64,000 nucleotides of DNA from contig DASPIK010000024.1 in assembly GCA_035629075.1 (NCBI GenBank), positions 62,001-126,000 of the forward strand, given 5' to 3'. Below the pieces are notes generated by a model that had not been told where the DNA came from, did no database searches, and saw only the letters and a program-made list of their open reading frames with translations. Position 1 is the stretch's first letter. Every line of letters begins with the position of its first letter. Shown one piece after another: positions 1 to 9,351 of the stretch. This stretch comes from JAEZPW01 sp035629075 (GTDB lineage Bacteria > Acidobacteriota > Terriglobia > Terriglobales > Acidobacteriaceae). The position numbers and the translations under genes were made by a program.

Positions 1-794
1 GTGATGATGCCGGTCGGGGTGGCCTTTTCAGCCTTGGCCTTCTTCGTTGCCATCGTCTTGTCAACCCACTCGTCGGCGGTCTTCAAGGCGGCGGCGCGGG
101 CTGCTGGATCGGTGCACTCCAGATCAGCCTGTTCGCGGTACAGAAGGTTCAGGTATGCCATGGCGTCGTCATAGTCCGGCCGAAGCTGCAGCGCCTTTTC
201 CAGCATCTGCTTGCCTTCGTTGACCTTGTCCATGTTGGCTGCGCGGAGCTCTTCGCAGACCTTCTTGTCCTTCAACGGCTCGTTCGGACCCAAACCGATC
301 TTTGCGCGGGCTTCCATGCGCGGCTGGTAGGACTCCGTCCAATCGATCACGGCTACGGAGTAATAGGACTCGGGATCGTTAGGATCGATATTGACGGCCT
401 TCCTGTAGTATTCCTTTGCCTGGTCGAACTTCTTCATCTGCAGGTAAAGGAAGGCGATGCCTTTGACGCTGTTGATGTTCTTGGGATCGTCCTGCAGGAC
501 CTTCTGGTACTCCTCGATGGCCTGCTCGGCATTGCGGTTGTTGTCTGGCGTGTCCGCGCCCGGAATGTACTGCTGGGCGTAAGCAGTGGCCAGATAGAGC
601 CGCGCATTGGTCAGCGTCGGATCCAGCGCCACGGCGTTCTTAAACCGCTCGATCGCCTCTTCGTACTTGGCGTTCTTGTAGGCGCCCACACCCTTGTTCA
701 GCTGGTCGCGCGCTCTCAGCTTGTTGCAGCCGACCGCGCTGAACAGTGCCAGGGCGACGGCGACCAGCGCCAGCACACGTACGCTTCTGTTCAT
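1..794 (-). CDS. TPR-repeat lipoprotein (partial, runs off the left edge)
   Basis: Starts at ATG 794 with a GGAG ribosome site nine bases upstream; the 3' end lies outside the window, so about 264 residues are visible. The N-terminus is a lipoprotein signal: basic residues, a hydrophobic core and Ala-Val-Gly-Cys with Cys23 as the predicted lipidated residue. The rest is helical and fits several tetratricopeptide repeats (Ala, Tyr and Pro spacing, with 'LDP', 'DDP' and 'IDP' turns near residues 58, 102 and 137). Such proteins usually act as periplasmic scaffolds. It is the last visible gene of the tonB-exbB-exbD-exbD run, so it may serve the same envelope process; that is inference. Confidence 0.75.
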   Translation of the reverse strand, partial: MNRSVRVLALVAVALALFSAVGCNKLRARDQLNKGVGAYKNAKYEEAIERFKNAVALDPTLTNARLYLATAYAQQYIPGADTPDNNRNAEQAIEEYQKVLQDDPKNINSVKGIAFLYLQMKKFDQAKEYYRKAVNIDPNDPESYYSVAVIDWTESYQPRMEARAKIGLGPNEPLKDKKVCEELRAANMDKVNEGKQMLEKALQLRPDYDDAMAYLNLLYREQADLECTDPAARAAALKTADEWVDKTMATKKAKAEKATPTGII

Positions 795-1083
795 GTTCTC
801 AATCTCCATTCCTGATACTTGAATGTGCTTGCCCGGTAATGGCCGCGACTTCGGTCGTATCCGGGACCCACGCGCTTTGCAGCACGCAGGTAGTCGGCAT
901 TTGCCGCCCCGCACGCCACGAAAGGCTTTCGCGGCACATCGCGCGATCCGTTCCTACGGTCCGGCTGCGCATCGCCTTACGGGGCTGCCGCCGTTCCGGC
1001 TGACAACTTCATCTACTGCGGGCCGGCGTCGCGTAATCCAGCCTCGGCGGGCTGGTAGCCAACCCGCCTTAGTCGAATTCCGC

Positions 1084-1524
1084 CTACTGACCCGCTTCTA
1101 CCTTCGCCGTAATCAGGCCTACTTTGTCGACGTTCGCGGAATGTGCGATGTCGATGACCGAAGCCACGTCCATGAAGGGCAGCTCTTCATCCGCCTTCAC
1201 AAACATGACGCGCTCGGCGCGCTCCTTGAAGATGTCTGTCAGGCGTCCCTGGAGGTTCTCCCAGGTGGTGTCGTCCTGATTGATCTTCAGGGCCGGCCGG
1301 TCGCCGCCACTCTTGAGTACCTGTACCACGATGGTGCGGTCGCTCGGATTGCTCTGCTTCGCATTATCCTTCGGTGGCTGCGGAACCAGCGCATCGAGAC
1401 CTTTCGGCGTCAGCGGCGTGATCACCATGAAGATGATCAGCAGCACCAGCAGAACGTCGATCAGTGGGGTGACGTTCATGTCGGACGTTTGTCCGCCGTT
1501 GCCACCACCCATTGTCATTGCCAT
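1084..1524 (-). CDS. exbD: ExbD/TolR-family biopolymer transport protein (second copy)
   Basis: 146 residues. One N-terminal transmembrane helix follows 'MNVTPLIDVLLVLLIIFMVI', the ExbD/TolR signature, whose Asp (the D of PLIDV) is the proton-path residue in this family. A periplasmic domain follows. The protein works with ExbB/TolQ to pass proton-motive force to TonB or TolA. It lies 32 bases downstream of a second exbD-like gene and is preceded by GAGAGGG seven bases before the ATG. The two ExbD proteins differ through the periplasmic part, so they may form mixed complexes. Family call is firm; partner specificity (TonB or Tol) is not visible. Confidence 0.93.
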   Translation of the reverse strand: MAMTMGGGNGGQTSDMNVTPLIDVLLVLLIIFMVITPLTPKGLDALVPQPPKDNAKQSNPSDRTIVVQVLKSGGDRPALKINQDDTTWENLQGRLTDIFKERAERVMFVKADEELPFMDVASVIDIAHSANVDKVGLITAKVEAGQ

Positions 1525-1556
1525 AACTTTACCCTCTCTATTTGCCCGAAGCTGGT

Positions 1557-2006
<450 letters not shown>

Positions 2007-2152
2007 TGATTGAATCTCCTGCGGCCTGAGCCGCGTTGCGGCGATTCGATCGAATCACCGAAGCCCAGCGCGCCCAGGTCATCCGGCGGGGACGCTTCTT
2101 GGCGACCCCCGCCGGCTAGCAAACCAATTGCAGCGTGCTGGTCAGGACGTGG

Positions 2153-2905
2153 TTACTTGCGCACCAGTCCCCGGCGCTTCAGGAAATAGTCGATCAGCTC
2201 GCTCGAGGAGTTGTCCATTTCGACGTCGAACGCCTCGACGCGACCGCTAAAGTAGTTGAACGCCATCACAGCGGGAATCGCGACGGCCAAGCCGATAGCG
2301 GTTGCCACCAGAGCTTCCGAAATACCGCCGGCGACAGCGCCCAGACCGGTAGCCTTCTGCTCGGAGATGCCTTTGAACGCGTTCAGAATGCCGACGACCG
2401 TTCCGAACAGTCCAACGAACGGAGCCGTTGCGCCGATGGTGGCAAGGCCGCCAAGACCGCGCTTCAGTTCAGCGTGGACGATAGCTTCGGCACGCTCGAG
2501 GGCGCGGCGGCTGGCTTCCACTGTCTCGCCAGGCAGTTCAGACGACTCGCTGTGCGCCTTGAATTCCTGCAGGCCGGCGGTGACGACCTTCGCCAGGTGG
2601 CTCTTCTTATTGCGCTCGGCAATGCGGATGGCTTCGTCGATCTTGCCTTCGCGCAGCGCGCCGGCAACGGCAGGAGCGAACGTGCGGGACTGCTTGCGGG
2701 CGGCATTGAACGCCATCCAACGGTCGATCATAACGCCGATGGACCAGCCGGATTCGATGAACAGGATGATCACAACGAGTTTCGCCAGGATACCCATCTG
2801 TTTCCACAACGAGATCGGGTCCCAACCCACTCCACCTTCCTGGAAGATCCAGGCGGCCGTCGGGATGTTGGCGAGGGCAACAGTTGCAAGGTTTGCTAGG
2901 AACAT
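2153..2905 (-). CDS. exbB: MotA/TolQ/ExbB proton channel family protein
   Basis: 250 residues. Three membrane helices are visible: one near residues 35-55 and two C-terminal ones around 'LGGLATIGATAPFVGLFGTV' and 'GISEALVATAIGLAVAIPAV', which are the most conserved ExbB/TolQ segments and form the proton channel with ExbD. GAGGAGG lies about ten bases before ATG 2905. The gene is between tonB and two exbD genes, which supports an energy-transduction complex for TonB-dependent outer-membrane transport. TolQ is the alternative name; the tonB neighbour favours ExbB. Confidence 0.92.
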   Translation of the reverse strand: MFLANLATVALANIPTAAWIFQEGGVGWDPISLWKQMGILAKLVVIILFIESGWSIGVMIDRWMAFNAARKQSRTFAPAVAGALREGKIDEAIRIAERNKKSHLAKVVTAGLQEFKAHSESSELPGETVEASRRALERAEAIVHAELKRGLGGLATIGATAPFVGLFGTVVGILNAFKGISEQKATGLGAVAGGISEALVATAIGLAVAIPAVMAFNYFSGRVEAFDVEMDNSSSELIDYFLKRRGLVRK

Positions 2906-3145
2906 TTGCTGAATTTCCTCCTCAGGAACTTCTTCTTACTATGGCCTGCTCGTCAGGCCGCTTGGCGCGAGCATCCGCGCTGTGTTTCTCTTTCCGCAGG
3001 TCTTTCGGAACCGGCTATGTCGGGCCTCCCTGACTGGGAGCTGACCGCAATAGCGGACACGCTCTTCTGCGGTTCACATACGCCTTCAAGCTCGACATCG
3101 ATATGCCAGTCAGGCGTCTGCAGTGAAACCTCTCCCGATTAGGGT

Positions 3146-3898
3146 TTAGCCTCCGGCGAGGGTGAAGTTTACGGTGATCTGCGTCTCCACCTCGACGGGT
3201 TCGCCGTTAAGGAAGTAGGGCTTGTACTTCCATTGCTTCACGGCTTCGATGGCTGCGGGTGCAAGCATTGGATGCCCCGACACGAGGTGCAGGTTTTCAA
3301 TCGCTCCGTTCTTAGCGATGACGGCCTGCAGCACCACCGAGCCCTGAATTCGAGCCTGACGCGCCAGTGGTGGATACGTCGGCTTCACCTGATGGACCAG
3401 AAGACCCTGCGACACACCTTGCGACACGCGAACGCGCTGCGGAGTCGCAATCTTGGGCACGGCCGTGGTCGGAACCGAACTGATGATGCCGCCGATCACG
3501 CCACCCATCTGCCCGCCAGGTACGCCACCCGGTACGCCGCCAACCACGCCAGCCACACCGCTCGTCGGCGGAGGCGCTTCCTCTTCCTTAATCATTTGGA
3601 TCTTCTGAGGAATCTTGGTCGGGGTACGCAGGGCGCCGTCCTCGATGTCGCTCGACACCGCTTTCACGATCTTCACCGGCGCGGCTGCTGCCGGCGGCGG
3701 CGGTGGCGGCGGCGGAGGAGGAGGAGCCACCAGGAACGTCATCAACTGCTGCTTTGGTAGGGCTTCCGTGTAAATAAGCGGAATAAGGATCAGGACGATC
3801 AGGAACATGATCTGCAGCACAAAGGACAGCAGAGTCGTCCCCGCTCTCTTTCCGCTTTTGAACCGGTTACCCGATTCCAAAAGGCTATCTTCAAACAT
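3146..3898 (-). CDS. tonB: TonB family protein
   Basis: 250 residues. A cytoplasmic N-terminus and one membrane helix (about residues 22-45) are followed by a run of about ten prolines, a Gly/Val-rich linker with VPGGVPGGQ-type repeats, and a C-terminal TonB domain starting near 'LLVHQVKPTYPPLARQARI' with 'GSVVLQAVI' and 'WKYKPYFLNGEPVEVETQI', all family hallmarks. It couples inner-membrane ExbB/ExbD to outer-membrane receptors. GGAGAA precedes ATG 3898. It is the first gene of the operon that continues into exbB and two exbD genes. No TonB-dependent receptor is present in the window. Confidence 0.93.
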   Translation of the reverse strand: MFEDSLLESGNRFKSGKRAGTTLLSFVLQIMFLIVLILIPLIYTEALPKQQLMTFLVAPPPPPPPPPPPAAAAPVKIVKAVSSDIEDGALRTPTKIPQKIQMIKEEEAPPPTSGVAGVVGGVPGGVPGGQMGGVIGGIISSVPTTAVPKIATPQRVRVSQGVSQGLLVHQVKPTYPPLARQARIQGSVVLQAVIAKNGAIENLHLVSGHPMLAPAAIEAVKQWKYKPYFLNGEPVEVETQITVNFTLAGG

Positions 3899-3938
3899 AA
3901 GTGTTCTCCGTCCCGAAACTGCTATTCACTTAGACACC

Positions 3939-3959
3939 GGGCACTGAAATAAAGTGCCC
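3939..3959 (-). terminator. Hairpin between secF and tonB
   Basis: A 7-bp perfect inverted repeat (GGGCACT / AGTGCCC, 7-base loop) lies in the 155-base gap between the end of secF and the start of tonB. On the minus strand it could end secDF transcripts, but no T-run follows on that strand; the T-rich stretch is on the secF side. It may instead lie in the tonB leader. Confidence 0.4.
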
Positions 3960-4053
3960 GCGCGCCGGACAACCTTTTTCTATTTTTTCTTACTTTTTTG
4001 GCCGGCTACTTACTCCAGCATGGCCAATTGCACGAAACCAGCCTGCTCGGCTG

Positions 4054-5238
4054 CTACTTCGACTTTCTTGCCGGTTCAGCTACTTCGACCTTCGAACGCT
4101 GCGACTGTCGGGCCCCTTTGCGTTCCAAGTACAGGACCAGCAACGGAGAAGCAAAGCCGAAGGACGAATACGTTCCGATCAGGATTCCGGCTGCGAGTGC
4201 CAAGGCAAAGCCCTGGAGCACCTCGCCGCCGAAAAGGAACAGCGCCAGTAACGTCAGGAACGTTGGACCGGCCGTCAGCACCGTCCGGTTCAGTGTCTGA
4301 TTGATGCTGGTGTTAACCAGAGACCCGATCGGTTCCCGGCGTAGGAACTTCAAATTTTCCCGCACGCGGTCAAAGATGACGATGGTGTCGTTCATCGAGT
4401 AGCCGATCAAGGTCAGCAACGCCGCGATCACTGTTAGCGAAATCTCCCAGCCGATCAGCGAGAAGACACCAAGCGTGATGATCGTGTCGTGGAAAACCGC
4501 AAGCACGGCAGCGGCACCATAGATCAGCTCGAACCGAAGTGACAAGTAAATGAGCATGCCAAGCAGGGAGTACAGAGTTGCGAGCAGCGCCTGCTTGCGC
4601 AACTGGCTACCGACTTGGGGACCTACGATCTCGACGTTACGAACGGCTACGTTCGAAGTGACGAAGTCCTGGTCGAGCGCCGAGATGACCTCAGCTGGAA
4701 CCACGCCGTTCAGCTCCGCTGTGCTCCTGAGCAGCCCGCTACGCTCCGCGTCACGGAAATGAGTGATCTGCTCCGCGATCTGCTGGTAACGGGTAGCAGC
4801 GTCGGTTCCCAGACGAAGCGGATCCTTTTCCAGCAGGTAATCACGCAGGCTCGCCATGCCTATGTTATTGAGGTCGCGCTTGCCTTCTGGTAACTGACGC
4901 AGTGCATTGATGATGGCGTTCTTGCCTTCTTCAAGCGCGCCGCTGCTCTGGGCAGTGCTTTCCAGCGCGATCAGCACTTCGTTGTTTTCTGCTTTGCCGT
5001 AGCGCTGGATGCGGGCGTTTTGCAGGCCGGCTTTCTGAAGCTCGGCGCGCAGCGCGTCTTCGTTCGGACGATCTGCCAGCTTCAGGTATACGAGTGTGCC
5101 ACCCTTGAAATCGACGCCCAGCGGGAGCCCTTTGAAGATCAGGGATCCGAGGGCGATCACCAGCATCAGCGCCGAAATGCCGAGATAGATCTTCTTCTTG
5201 CCGATGAAGTTGTAATTTGGATTCCGGAAAATTTCCAC
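4054..5238 (-). CDS. secF: Protein translocase subunit SecF
   Basis: 394 residues starting at GTG 5238 with GAGG about nine bases upstream. The N-terminal helix is followed by 'GVDFKGGTLVYLKL', the SecF signature, a periplasmic domain longer than in E. coli, and a five-helix RND-type C-terminal domain with 'GYSMNDTIVIFDRVREN', the conserved Asp/Arg motif of the proton path. With SecD it pulls exported proteins through SecYEG using proton-motive force. It follows secD by 42 bases in the usual yajC-secD-secF order. The C-terminal tail is Lys/Arg-rich. Confidence 0.97.
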   Translation of the reverse strand: MEIFRNPNYNFIGKKKIYLGISALMLVIALGSLIFKGLPLGVDFKGGTLVYLKLADRPNEDALRAELQKAGLQNARIQRYGKAENNEVLIALESTAQSSGALEEGKNAIINALRQLPEGKRDLNNIGMASLRDYLLEKDPLRLGTDAATRYQQIAEQITHFRDAERSGLLRSTAELNGVVPAEVISALDQDFVTSNVAVRNVEIVGPQVGSQLRKQALLATLYSLLGMLIYLSLRFELIYGAAAVLAVFHDTIITLGVFSLIGWEISLTVIAALLTLIGYSMNDTIVIFDRVRENLKFLRREPIGSLVNTSINQTLNRTVLTAGPTFLTLLALFLFGGEVLQGFALALAAGILIGTYSSFGFASPLLVLYLERKGARQSQRSKVEVAEPARKSK

Positions 5239-5280
5239 GTTTCAAAACCTCAAATTTCGCGTCTCCGCCCGTGGCGGCAG

Positions 5281-6900
5281 TTAGATACTGAGAGCCTCGC
5301 CACGCGTCTTGCGCGACACAACCCAATCGAAGATTGCGCGCGAGACAAACACGGCCGTAAACAGGTTGGCCAGCAGACCGAATACGAGCGTTACCGCGAA
5401 TCCGCGAACCGGGCCCGTTCCGAAGATGAACAGGATGGCAGCGGACACGATCGTCGTCACGTGCGTATCCAGAATCGTCAGCCACGCTCGGGCGAATCCC
5501 TGGTCCACTGCTGACGAGACCGTCTTACCTGCGGCTAACTCTTCTTTAATGCGCTCGAAAATCAGCACGTTCGAGTCGACGCCCATGCCGATCGTCAGTA
5601 TCACGCCAGCGATGCCGGGCAGCGTCAACGTAGCTCCGCTGAAGCCCAAGAACCCGAGCAGGATGATGACGTTGAGAATCAGCGCGAGGTTCGCGTTGAT
5701 GCCGGACCCTCGATAGTAGAAGAGCATGAACGCCAACACCGCGGTCAGGCCGACGAGGCCGGTAAGCACGCCCTGACGGATCGAATCAGCACCGAGCGAT
5801 GGTCCAACCGTACGCTCTTCGAGGTAGGTGATGCTCGCAGGCAGCGCGCCTGACCGCAGCACCATGGCCAAGTCTTGCGACTGCTGTTTCGTGAACGACC
5901 CGGTGATTCGACCTTCGTCCTCAATGCGCTCCTGGATCGTGGCCACTTCCATGACCTTGCCGTCCAGCACCACTGCTAAGCGTTCGCCCACGTGCGATTG
6001 AGTGAAGTTGCCGAAGCGGCGTCCACCCTCACCGGTGAGCAGGAAGCGCACCGCGGGACGTGCGCTCTCATCTTCCGTGGGCTGCGCGTCGCGTAGGTCG
6101 CGTCCCGATACCGCAGACGTGCGGGATATAAGGTAGTACACCGTTTGCGACTTGCCGTCGGTCTGTCGTCCGGCAATCGTGCGACCGGGCATCAACACTG
6201 TGTCTGGGGGCAGGGTGCCGCCATTCGCTTGATAGGCTTCCTGCTCAGAGCTGTAGGGCCCACCCATCTCCTGCCGGATCTCCAGCATGGCCGTGGACTG
6301 CATAATTTCTTTCACGCGGGCAGGATCATCCACACCGGGCAACTGCACCAGAATCTGGTGCTCGCCCATACCGTGTTCCTGAATGATCGGTTCACTCACA
6401 CCAAGCGTGTCCACGCGGTTGCGAATGGTCTCGATCGCCTGATGGACGGCACGGTTCTTCAGCTCCGTCAGGGTCTGCGGCTTCATGCTCAGGTTCCAGG
6501 AGTTTTCCGCACCTGAAGTCAGGTCATAGTCGGGCAGGCGCTCGGAAACGATACGGCGCAGATCGCTGCTAGACTCGGGAGGCACGCCCTTGATCGCGAT
6601 GCGGTCGGGAGCGCTCTGCGGTTCGGAAAGAGAGATGTCAACGTAGGTCAGATTGGCGGACCGCATCTCTTCTTTCAGGCGCTCAATCGCACGCTCCGCA
6701 TCGGCCTTGACGGCATCGTTCACCTGCACCTGCAGGATGAGGTGAGTTCCACCTTTCAGGTCCAGCCCCAGGTGGATGCGCTCCTGCATGCTGGTCAGGA
6801 CGCCCTGCTTCGACCAGTTCTTGGGAATGCCGATGATGCCGTAAACAAATACCAGCAGCACCGCGAGGATAAAAATGACTTTCCAAAGGTTCTTATTCAT
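5281..6900 (-). CDS. secD: Protein translocase subunit SecD
   Basis: 539 residues from ATG 6900 (start of MNKNLWKV; an upstream in-frame ATG at 6927 gives an unlikely extension). Visible parts are the N-terminal helix, 'HLGLDLKGGTHLILQV' (SecD signature), a large periplasmic domain with P1 head, and six C-terminal helices including 'GMGVDSNVLIFERIKEE', the RND motif with the conserved Asp. It forms the SecDF export motor with the next gene. The order tgt, yajC, secD, secF is the common bacterial arrangement. Confidence 0.97.
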   Translation of the reverse strand: MNKNLWKVIFILAVLLVFVYGIIGIPKNWSKQGVLTSMQERIHLGLDLKGGTHLILQVQVNDAVKADAERAIERLKEEMRSANLTYVDISLSEPQSAPDRIAIKGVPPESSSDLRRIVSERLPDYDLTSGAENSWNLSMKPQTLTELKNRAVHQAIETIRNRVDTLGVSEPIIQEHGMGEHQILVQLPGVDDPARVKEIMQSTAMLEIRQEMGGPYSSEQEAYQANGGTLPPDTVLMPGRTIAGRQTDGKSQTVYYLISRTSAVSGRDLRDAQPTEDESARPAVRFLLTGEGGRRFGNFTQSHVGERLAVVLDGKVMEVATIQERIEDEGRITGSFTKQQSQDLAMVLRSGALPASITYLEERTVGPSLGADSIRQGVLTGLVGLTAVLAFMLFYYRGSGINANLALILNVIILLGFLGFSGATLTLPGIAGVILTIGMGVDSNVLIFERIKEELAAGKTVSSAVDQGFARAWLTILDTHVTTIVSAAILFIFGTGPVRGFAVTLVFGLLANLFTAVFVSRAIFDWVVSRKTRGEALSI

Positions 6901-7017
6901 TAATAGATCCATTGGTTCGTTGAGCACGCGTCCGAGCCCGGAGACTCAGCGAACCAGAAATGCTTGACCCAACCGCTCGGCCGAAGAATCGTCTGATTCG
7001 TTCGGTCGGTGACTGAC

Positions 7018-7377
7018 TTACTTCACTATTTCGCCTTCGGGCGGAGTTACCTGCACCACCGCACTACGCGACATTTCGATCTTCAAGTTGTCGGGAGGAA
7101 CCCGCAGATGAATGAAATCGTCTCGCAGCGCGATCACTGTGCCCCGTATTCCACCGCTCGTGACCACACGATCCCCTGTCTTCAACTCGCTCAGCATCTT
7201 CTGCCACTTCTTCTGGCGACGCTGCTGTGGGAGGATCAGGAGAAAATAGAAGATAGCGAAGATGAAAACCAGGGGGAGAATGCCGACGGCCCAGCCGCCG
7301 CTGCCGCCCTGAGCCTGGAACGCAAATCCGAAAACTCTCGAACCGAACACTGCCGCAACAAACGCTGCACCGTACAA
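7018..7377 (-). CDS. yajC: Preprotein translocase subunit YajC
   Basis: 119 residues. One membrane helix (about residues 28-50) is followed by 'LPQQRRQKKWQKML', 'LKTGDRVVTSGGIRGTVI' and a short beta-rich domain, all typical of YajC, the small partner of SecDF. The likely start is TTG 7377: GAGGTGG lies just upstream and no in-frame ATG or GTG fits. The TTG start may keep YajC expression low. It lies between tgt and secD on the same strand. Confidence 0.95.
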   Translation of the reverse strand: MYGAAFVAAVFGSRVFGFAFQAQGGSGGWAVGILPLVFIFAIFYFLLILPQQRRQKKWQKMLSELKTGDRVVTSGGIRGTVIALRDDFIHLRVPPDNLKIEMSRSAVVQVTPPEGEIVK

Positions 7378-7649
7378 AGTTCCACCTCGCGCGCGAATTG
7401 ATTCCTAGGTAGCCCGGACTAATATCTCTAATCATCCGCTGGGGAATAGGCGTGAACCAACTGAATGGGCCGGATCTTTCCCTCGTACGGGTAATCAAGG
7501 GGACAAGCTTTACAGTCCGCAACGCTGATCAAGCCTGGGGCCCAATGGCGCGTTCCGGGCGGGTCCGCGCGCCACGGAAAAAACCCTGGGCGTGCAGGCC
7601 GGATCCGCTCACCGCGCTGTCCCAACGACTGCCTACGCCATAGCGCCGT
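7378..7649. other. 272-base gap between tgt and yajC
   Basis: No convincing coding region was seen on either strand. Small overlapping ORFs here are compositionally random and lack ribosome sites. It may hold a promoter for yajC-secD-secF on the minus strand, but I could not identify one with confidence. Confidence 0.5.
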
Positions 7650-9023
7650 TCAGCGAATACCGGATACAGAACTTGTAAATTCCCCGAGGAGTATAGAATG
7701 CCGTACCCTCCTCATAGTGTCAAGGTAGTAAGCCACGTTATGGATGCTGTTCAGGACCTGCGCAAGTAACTCATTTGACGAGTACAAGTGCCGCAAATAA
7801 GCACGGGAGTACCGGGTGCATACGCGGCAGCCGCAATTCGGGTCTAACGGGCCCAAGTCGTTCGCGTAGCGCGCACCCTTTATGTTGATCCTGCCTTCCG
7901 AAGTGAATAAAAGGCCGTGTCGCGCAGCCCGCGTCGGCAACACGCAATCCATCATGTCCACACCAAGACGGGCATATTGCACGATCTCCTCGGGCGTTCC
8001 AACGCCCATGACATAACGTGGTTTGTTCTTCGGCAGATACTCCAGCGTGCGCGACACCATTTCGTAGGTCAGTTCACGCGGTTCGCCCACGCTCAGACCG
8101 CCGATTGCGTAGCCGGGGAAGTCCATTTCAACCAGCCTCTCCGCACATTCCTTGCGGAGATCCGCGTACATTCCACCCTGAACAATTCCGAATAGCGCCT
8201 GCGTCTTGCCCGCGAACAGCTCTGGACGGTGAATGCGAGCCGAATCACGGAATTGGGTCATCGGGCCATCGGGCCATCGGGCCATCGACTTATTGGATGA
8301 ACGGATGATCGCACGGTCAGACGACTTGGTTACGTCCACATCACAGCCGTGCGGCAATCCGCTGTCATCGTGCGCGCAGGGAGGTGACTCTACATTCTCA
8401 ATTGGCGCGCTATATGGCTCGTCAACTCCATCTTCAATGGCTCGATCGCCCGATCGCCTGATGACCCGATCCCACGGCACTTCATTTTTGTGCTGATCGA
8501 AATGTCGCTTGCTCCGTTCTGCCCAGCGGAGAGTCAGTTCCATCGATTCGCGGGCGCGTGCGCGGTCGGCCGGGTATTCCGTGCACTCGTCGAAGGACAT
8601 AATGATGTCAGCCCCGAGTTCAATCTGCGCCTCGATGGCGCGCTCCGGCGATAGGAATTGCCGCGACCCGTCGAGGTGCGAGCGGAACTCCACACCCTCT
8701 TCTTTCAGCTTGCGCAGGGAGGAAAGAGAAAAAACCTGGAAACCGCCAGAATCCGTGAGAATGCTGCGATCCCACGACATAAATCGGTGCAACCCACCCA
8801 TGTCACGTATCTGTTCGGCTCCGGGCCGCAAAAACAGATGGTAGGTATTGCTTAGCAGGATGTTGACGCCAATTTCTTCCAGGATGTGCTGAGGCACGCC
8901 CTTGACATTGGCGACTGTGCCCACCGGCATGAATACGGGCGTATGGACCTGGCCATGCGCGGTCGTCATCGTACCCGCGCGAGCGTGTTCGGAACTCGCC
9001 TCAAGCTGGAAATGCAGTGACAT
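7650..9023 (-). CDS. tgt: tRNA-guanine transglycosylase (Tgt) with an in-frame insertion
   Basis: 457 residues from ATG 9023 (a TTG at 9047 is possible). Tgt swaps guanine for preQ1 at the wobble position of GUN-anticodon tRNAs, in queuosine synthesis. Key parts are present: 'LTDSGGFQVFSL' with the first catalytic Asp, 'ALFGIVQGG', 'GLSVGEP', 'GVDMMDCVLPTRAARHG' with the nucleophile Asp, and the zinc site 'CGCRVCTRYSRAYLRHL'. Usual length is about 370-380; the excess is an extra segment of about 80 residues (roughly 175-260) between the helix ending 'RSKRHFDQH' and 'ALFGIVQGG'. Its DNA carries 8-bp tandem arrays at both edges. The frame is kept, so the enzyme may still be active if the segment loops out. 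Confidence 0.95.
   Translation of the reverse strand: MSLHFQLEASSEHARAGTMTTAHGQVHTPVFMPVGTVANVKGVPQHILEEIGVNILLSNTYHLFLRPGAEQIRDMGGLHRFMSWDRSILTDSGGFQVFSLSSLRKLKEEGVEFRSHLDGSRQFLSPERAIEAQIELGADIIMSFDECTEYPADRARARESMELTLRWAERSKRHFDQHKNEVPWDRVIRRSGDRAIEDGVDEPYSAPIENVESPPCAHDDSGLPHGCDVDVTKSSDRAIIRSSNKSMARWPDGPMTQFRDSARIHRPELFAGKTQALFGIVQGGMYADLRKECAERLVEMDFPGYAIGGLSVGEPRELTYEMVSRTLEYLPKNKPRYVMGVGTPEEIVQYARLGVDMMDCVLPTRAARHGLLFTSEGRINIKGARYANDLGPLDPNCGCRVCTRYSRAYLRHLYSSNELLAQVLNSIHNVAYYLDTMRRVRHSILLGEFTSSVSGIR
8255..8286. repeat. 8-bp tandem array (GGGYCATC x4), one edge of the tgt insertion
   Basis: Four perfect or near-perfect copies of an 8-base unit (GGGTCATC then three GGGCCATC) lie inside tgt. 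Because 8 is not a multiple of 3, the array is read in all frames. Together with the inverted array at 8442-8473 it frames the extra segment of tgt. Confidence 0.9.
8442..8473. repeat. 8-bp tandem array in inverted orientation, other edge of the tgt insertion
   Basis: Read on the minus strand this is four degenerate 8-base units (GATCGGGT, CATCAGGC, GATCGGGC, GATCGAGC), related to the GGGYCATC units at 8255-8286 but in the opposite orientation. The two arrays bound a 219-base segment within tgt. Confidence 0.8.
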
Positions 9024-9351
9024 TGAACTGATTCTATCGGACGGCAACGTCTGTGTGGGAATAGCCTGTGACTCATATTCGGTCCCAAACAGCGAGACAG
9101 CGCTGCTGTCTATCGTTTCTGGTACGCAGAGCCGTTATTGGGTCTCCCCCGCCAGAAACTAGGCTTCGCGTCATCCGCCGCCAAGAACATGCCCGTGGCA
9201 GCACGGCACTGGTGGACCGCATCTTGTACCGAGATAACTAAAACCACGCGTGTTCAGGGGATTCGCCGCCCACATCGGTTGATCACGCCCTGTGTAGGCG
9301 GGAGAGCACGTACAGACGCTGATTCGGGTCAAACGACCCACAGGAGAAACT
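9024..9351. other. 328-base divergent intergenic region between tgt and the exosortase substrate gene
   Basis: No gene seen. A small hairpin (GGGTC-AAAC-GACCC, 9326-9339) sits directly before the AGGAG ribosome site of the plus-strand gene at 9352 and could affect its translation. Promoters for both divergent genes must lie here but no clear -35/-10 pair stood out. Confidence 0.5.

Noticed and set aside
8255..8473. CRISPR array in tgt
   Set aside because: The units are 8 bp, adjacent without spacers and in two orientations; there are no cas genes in the window.
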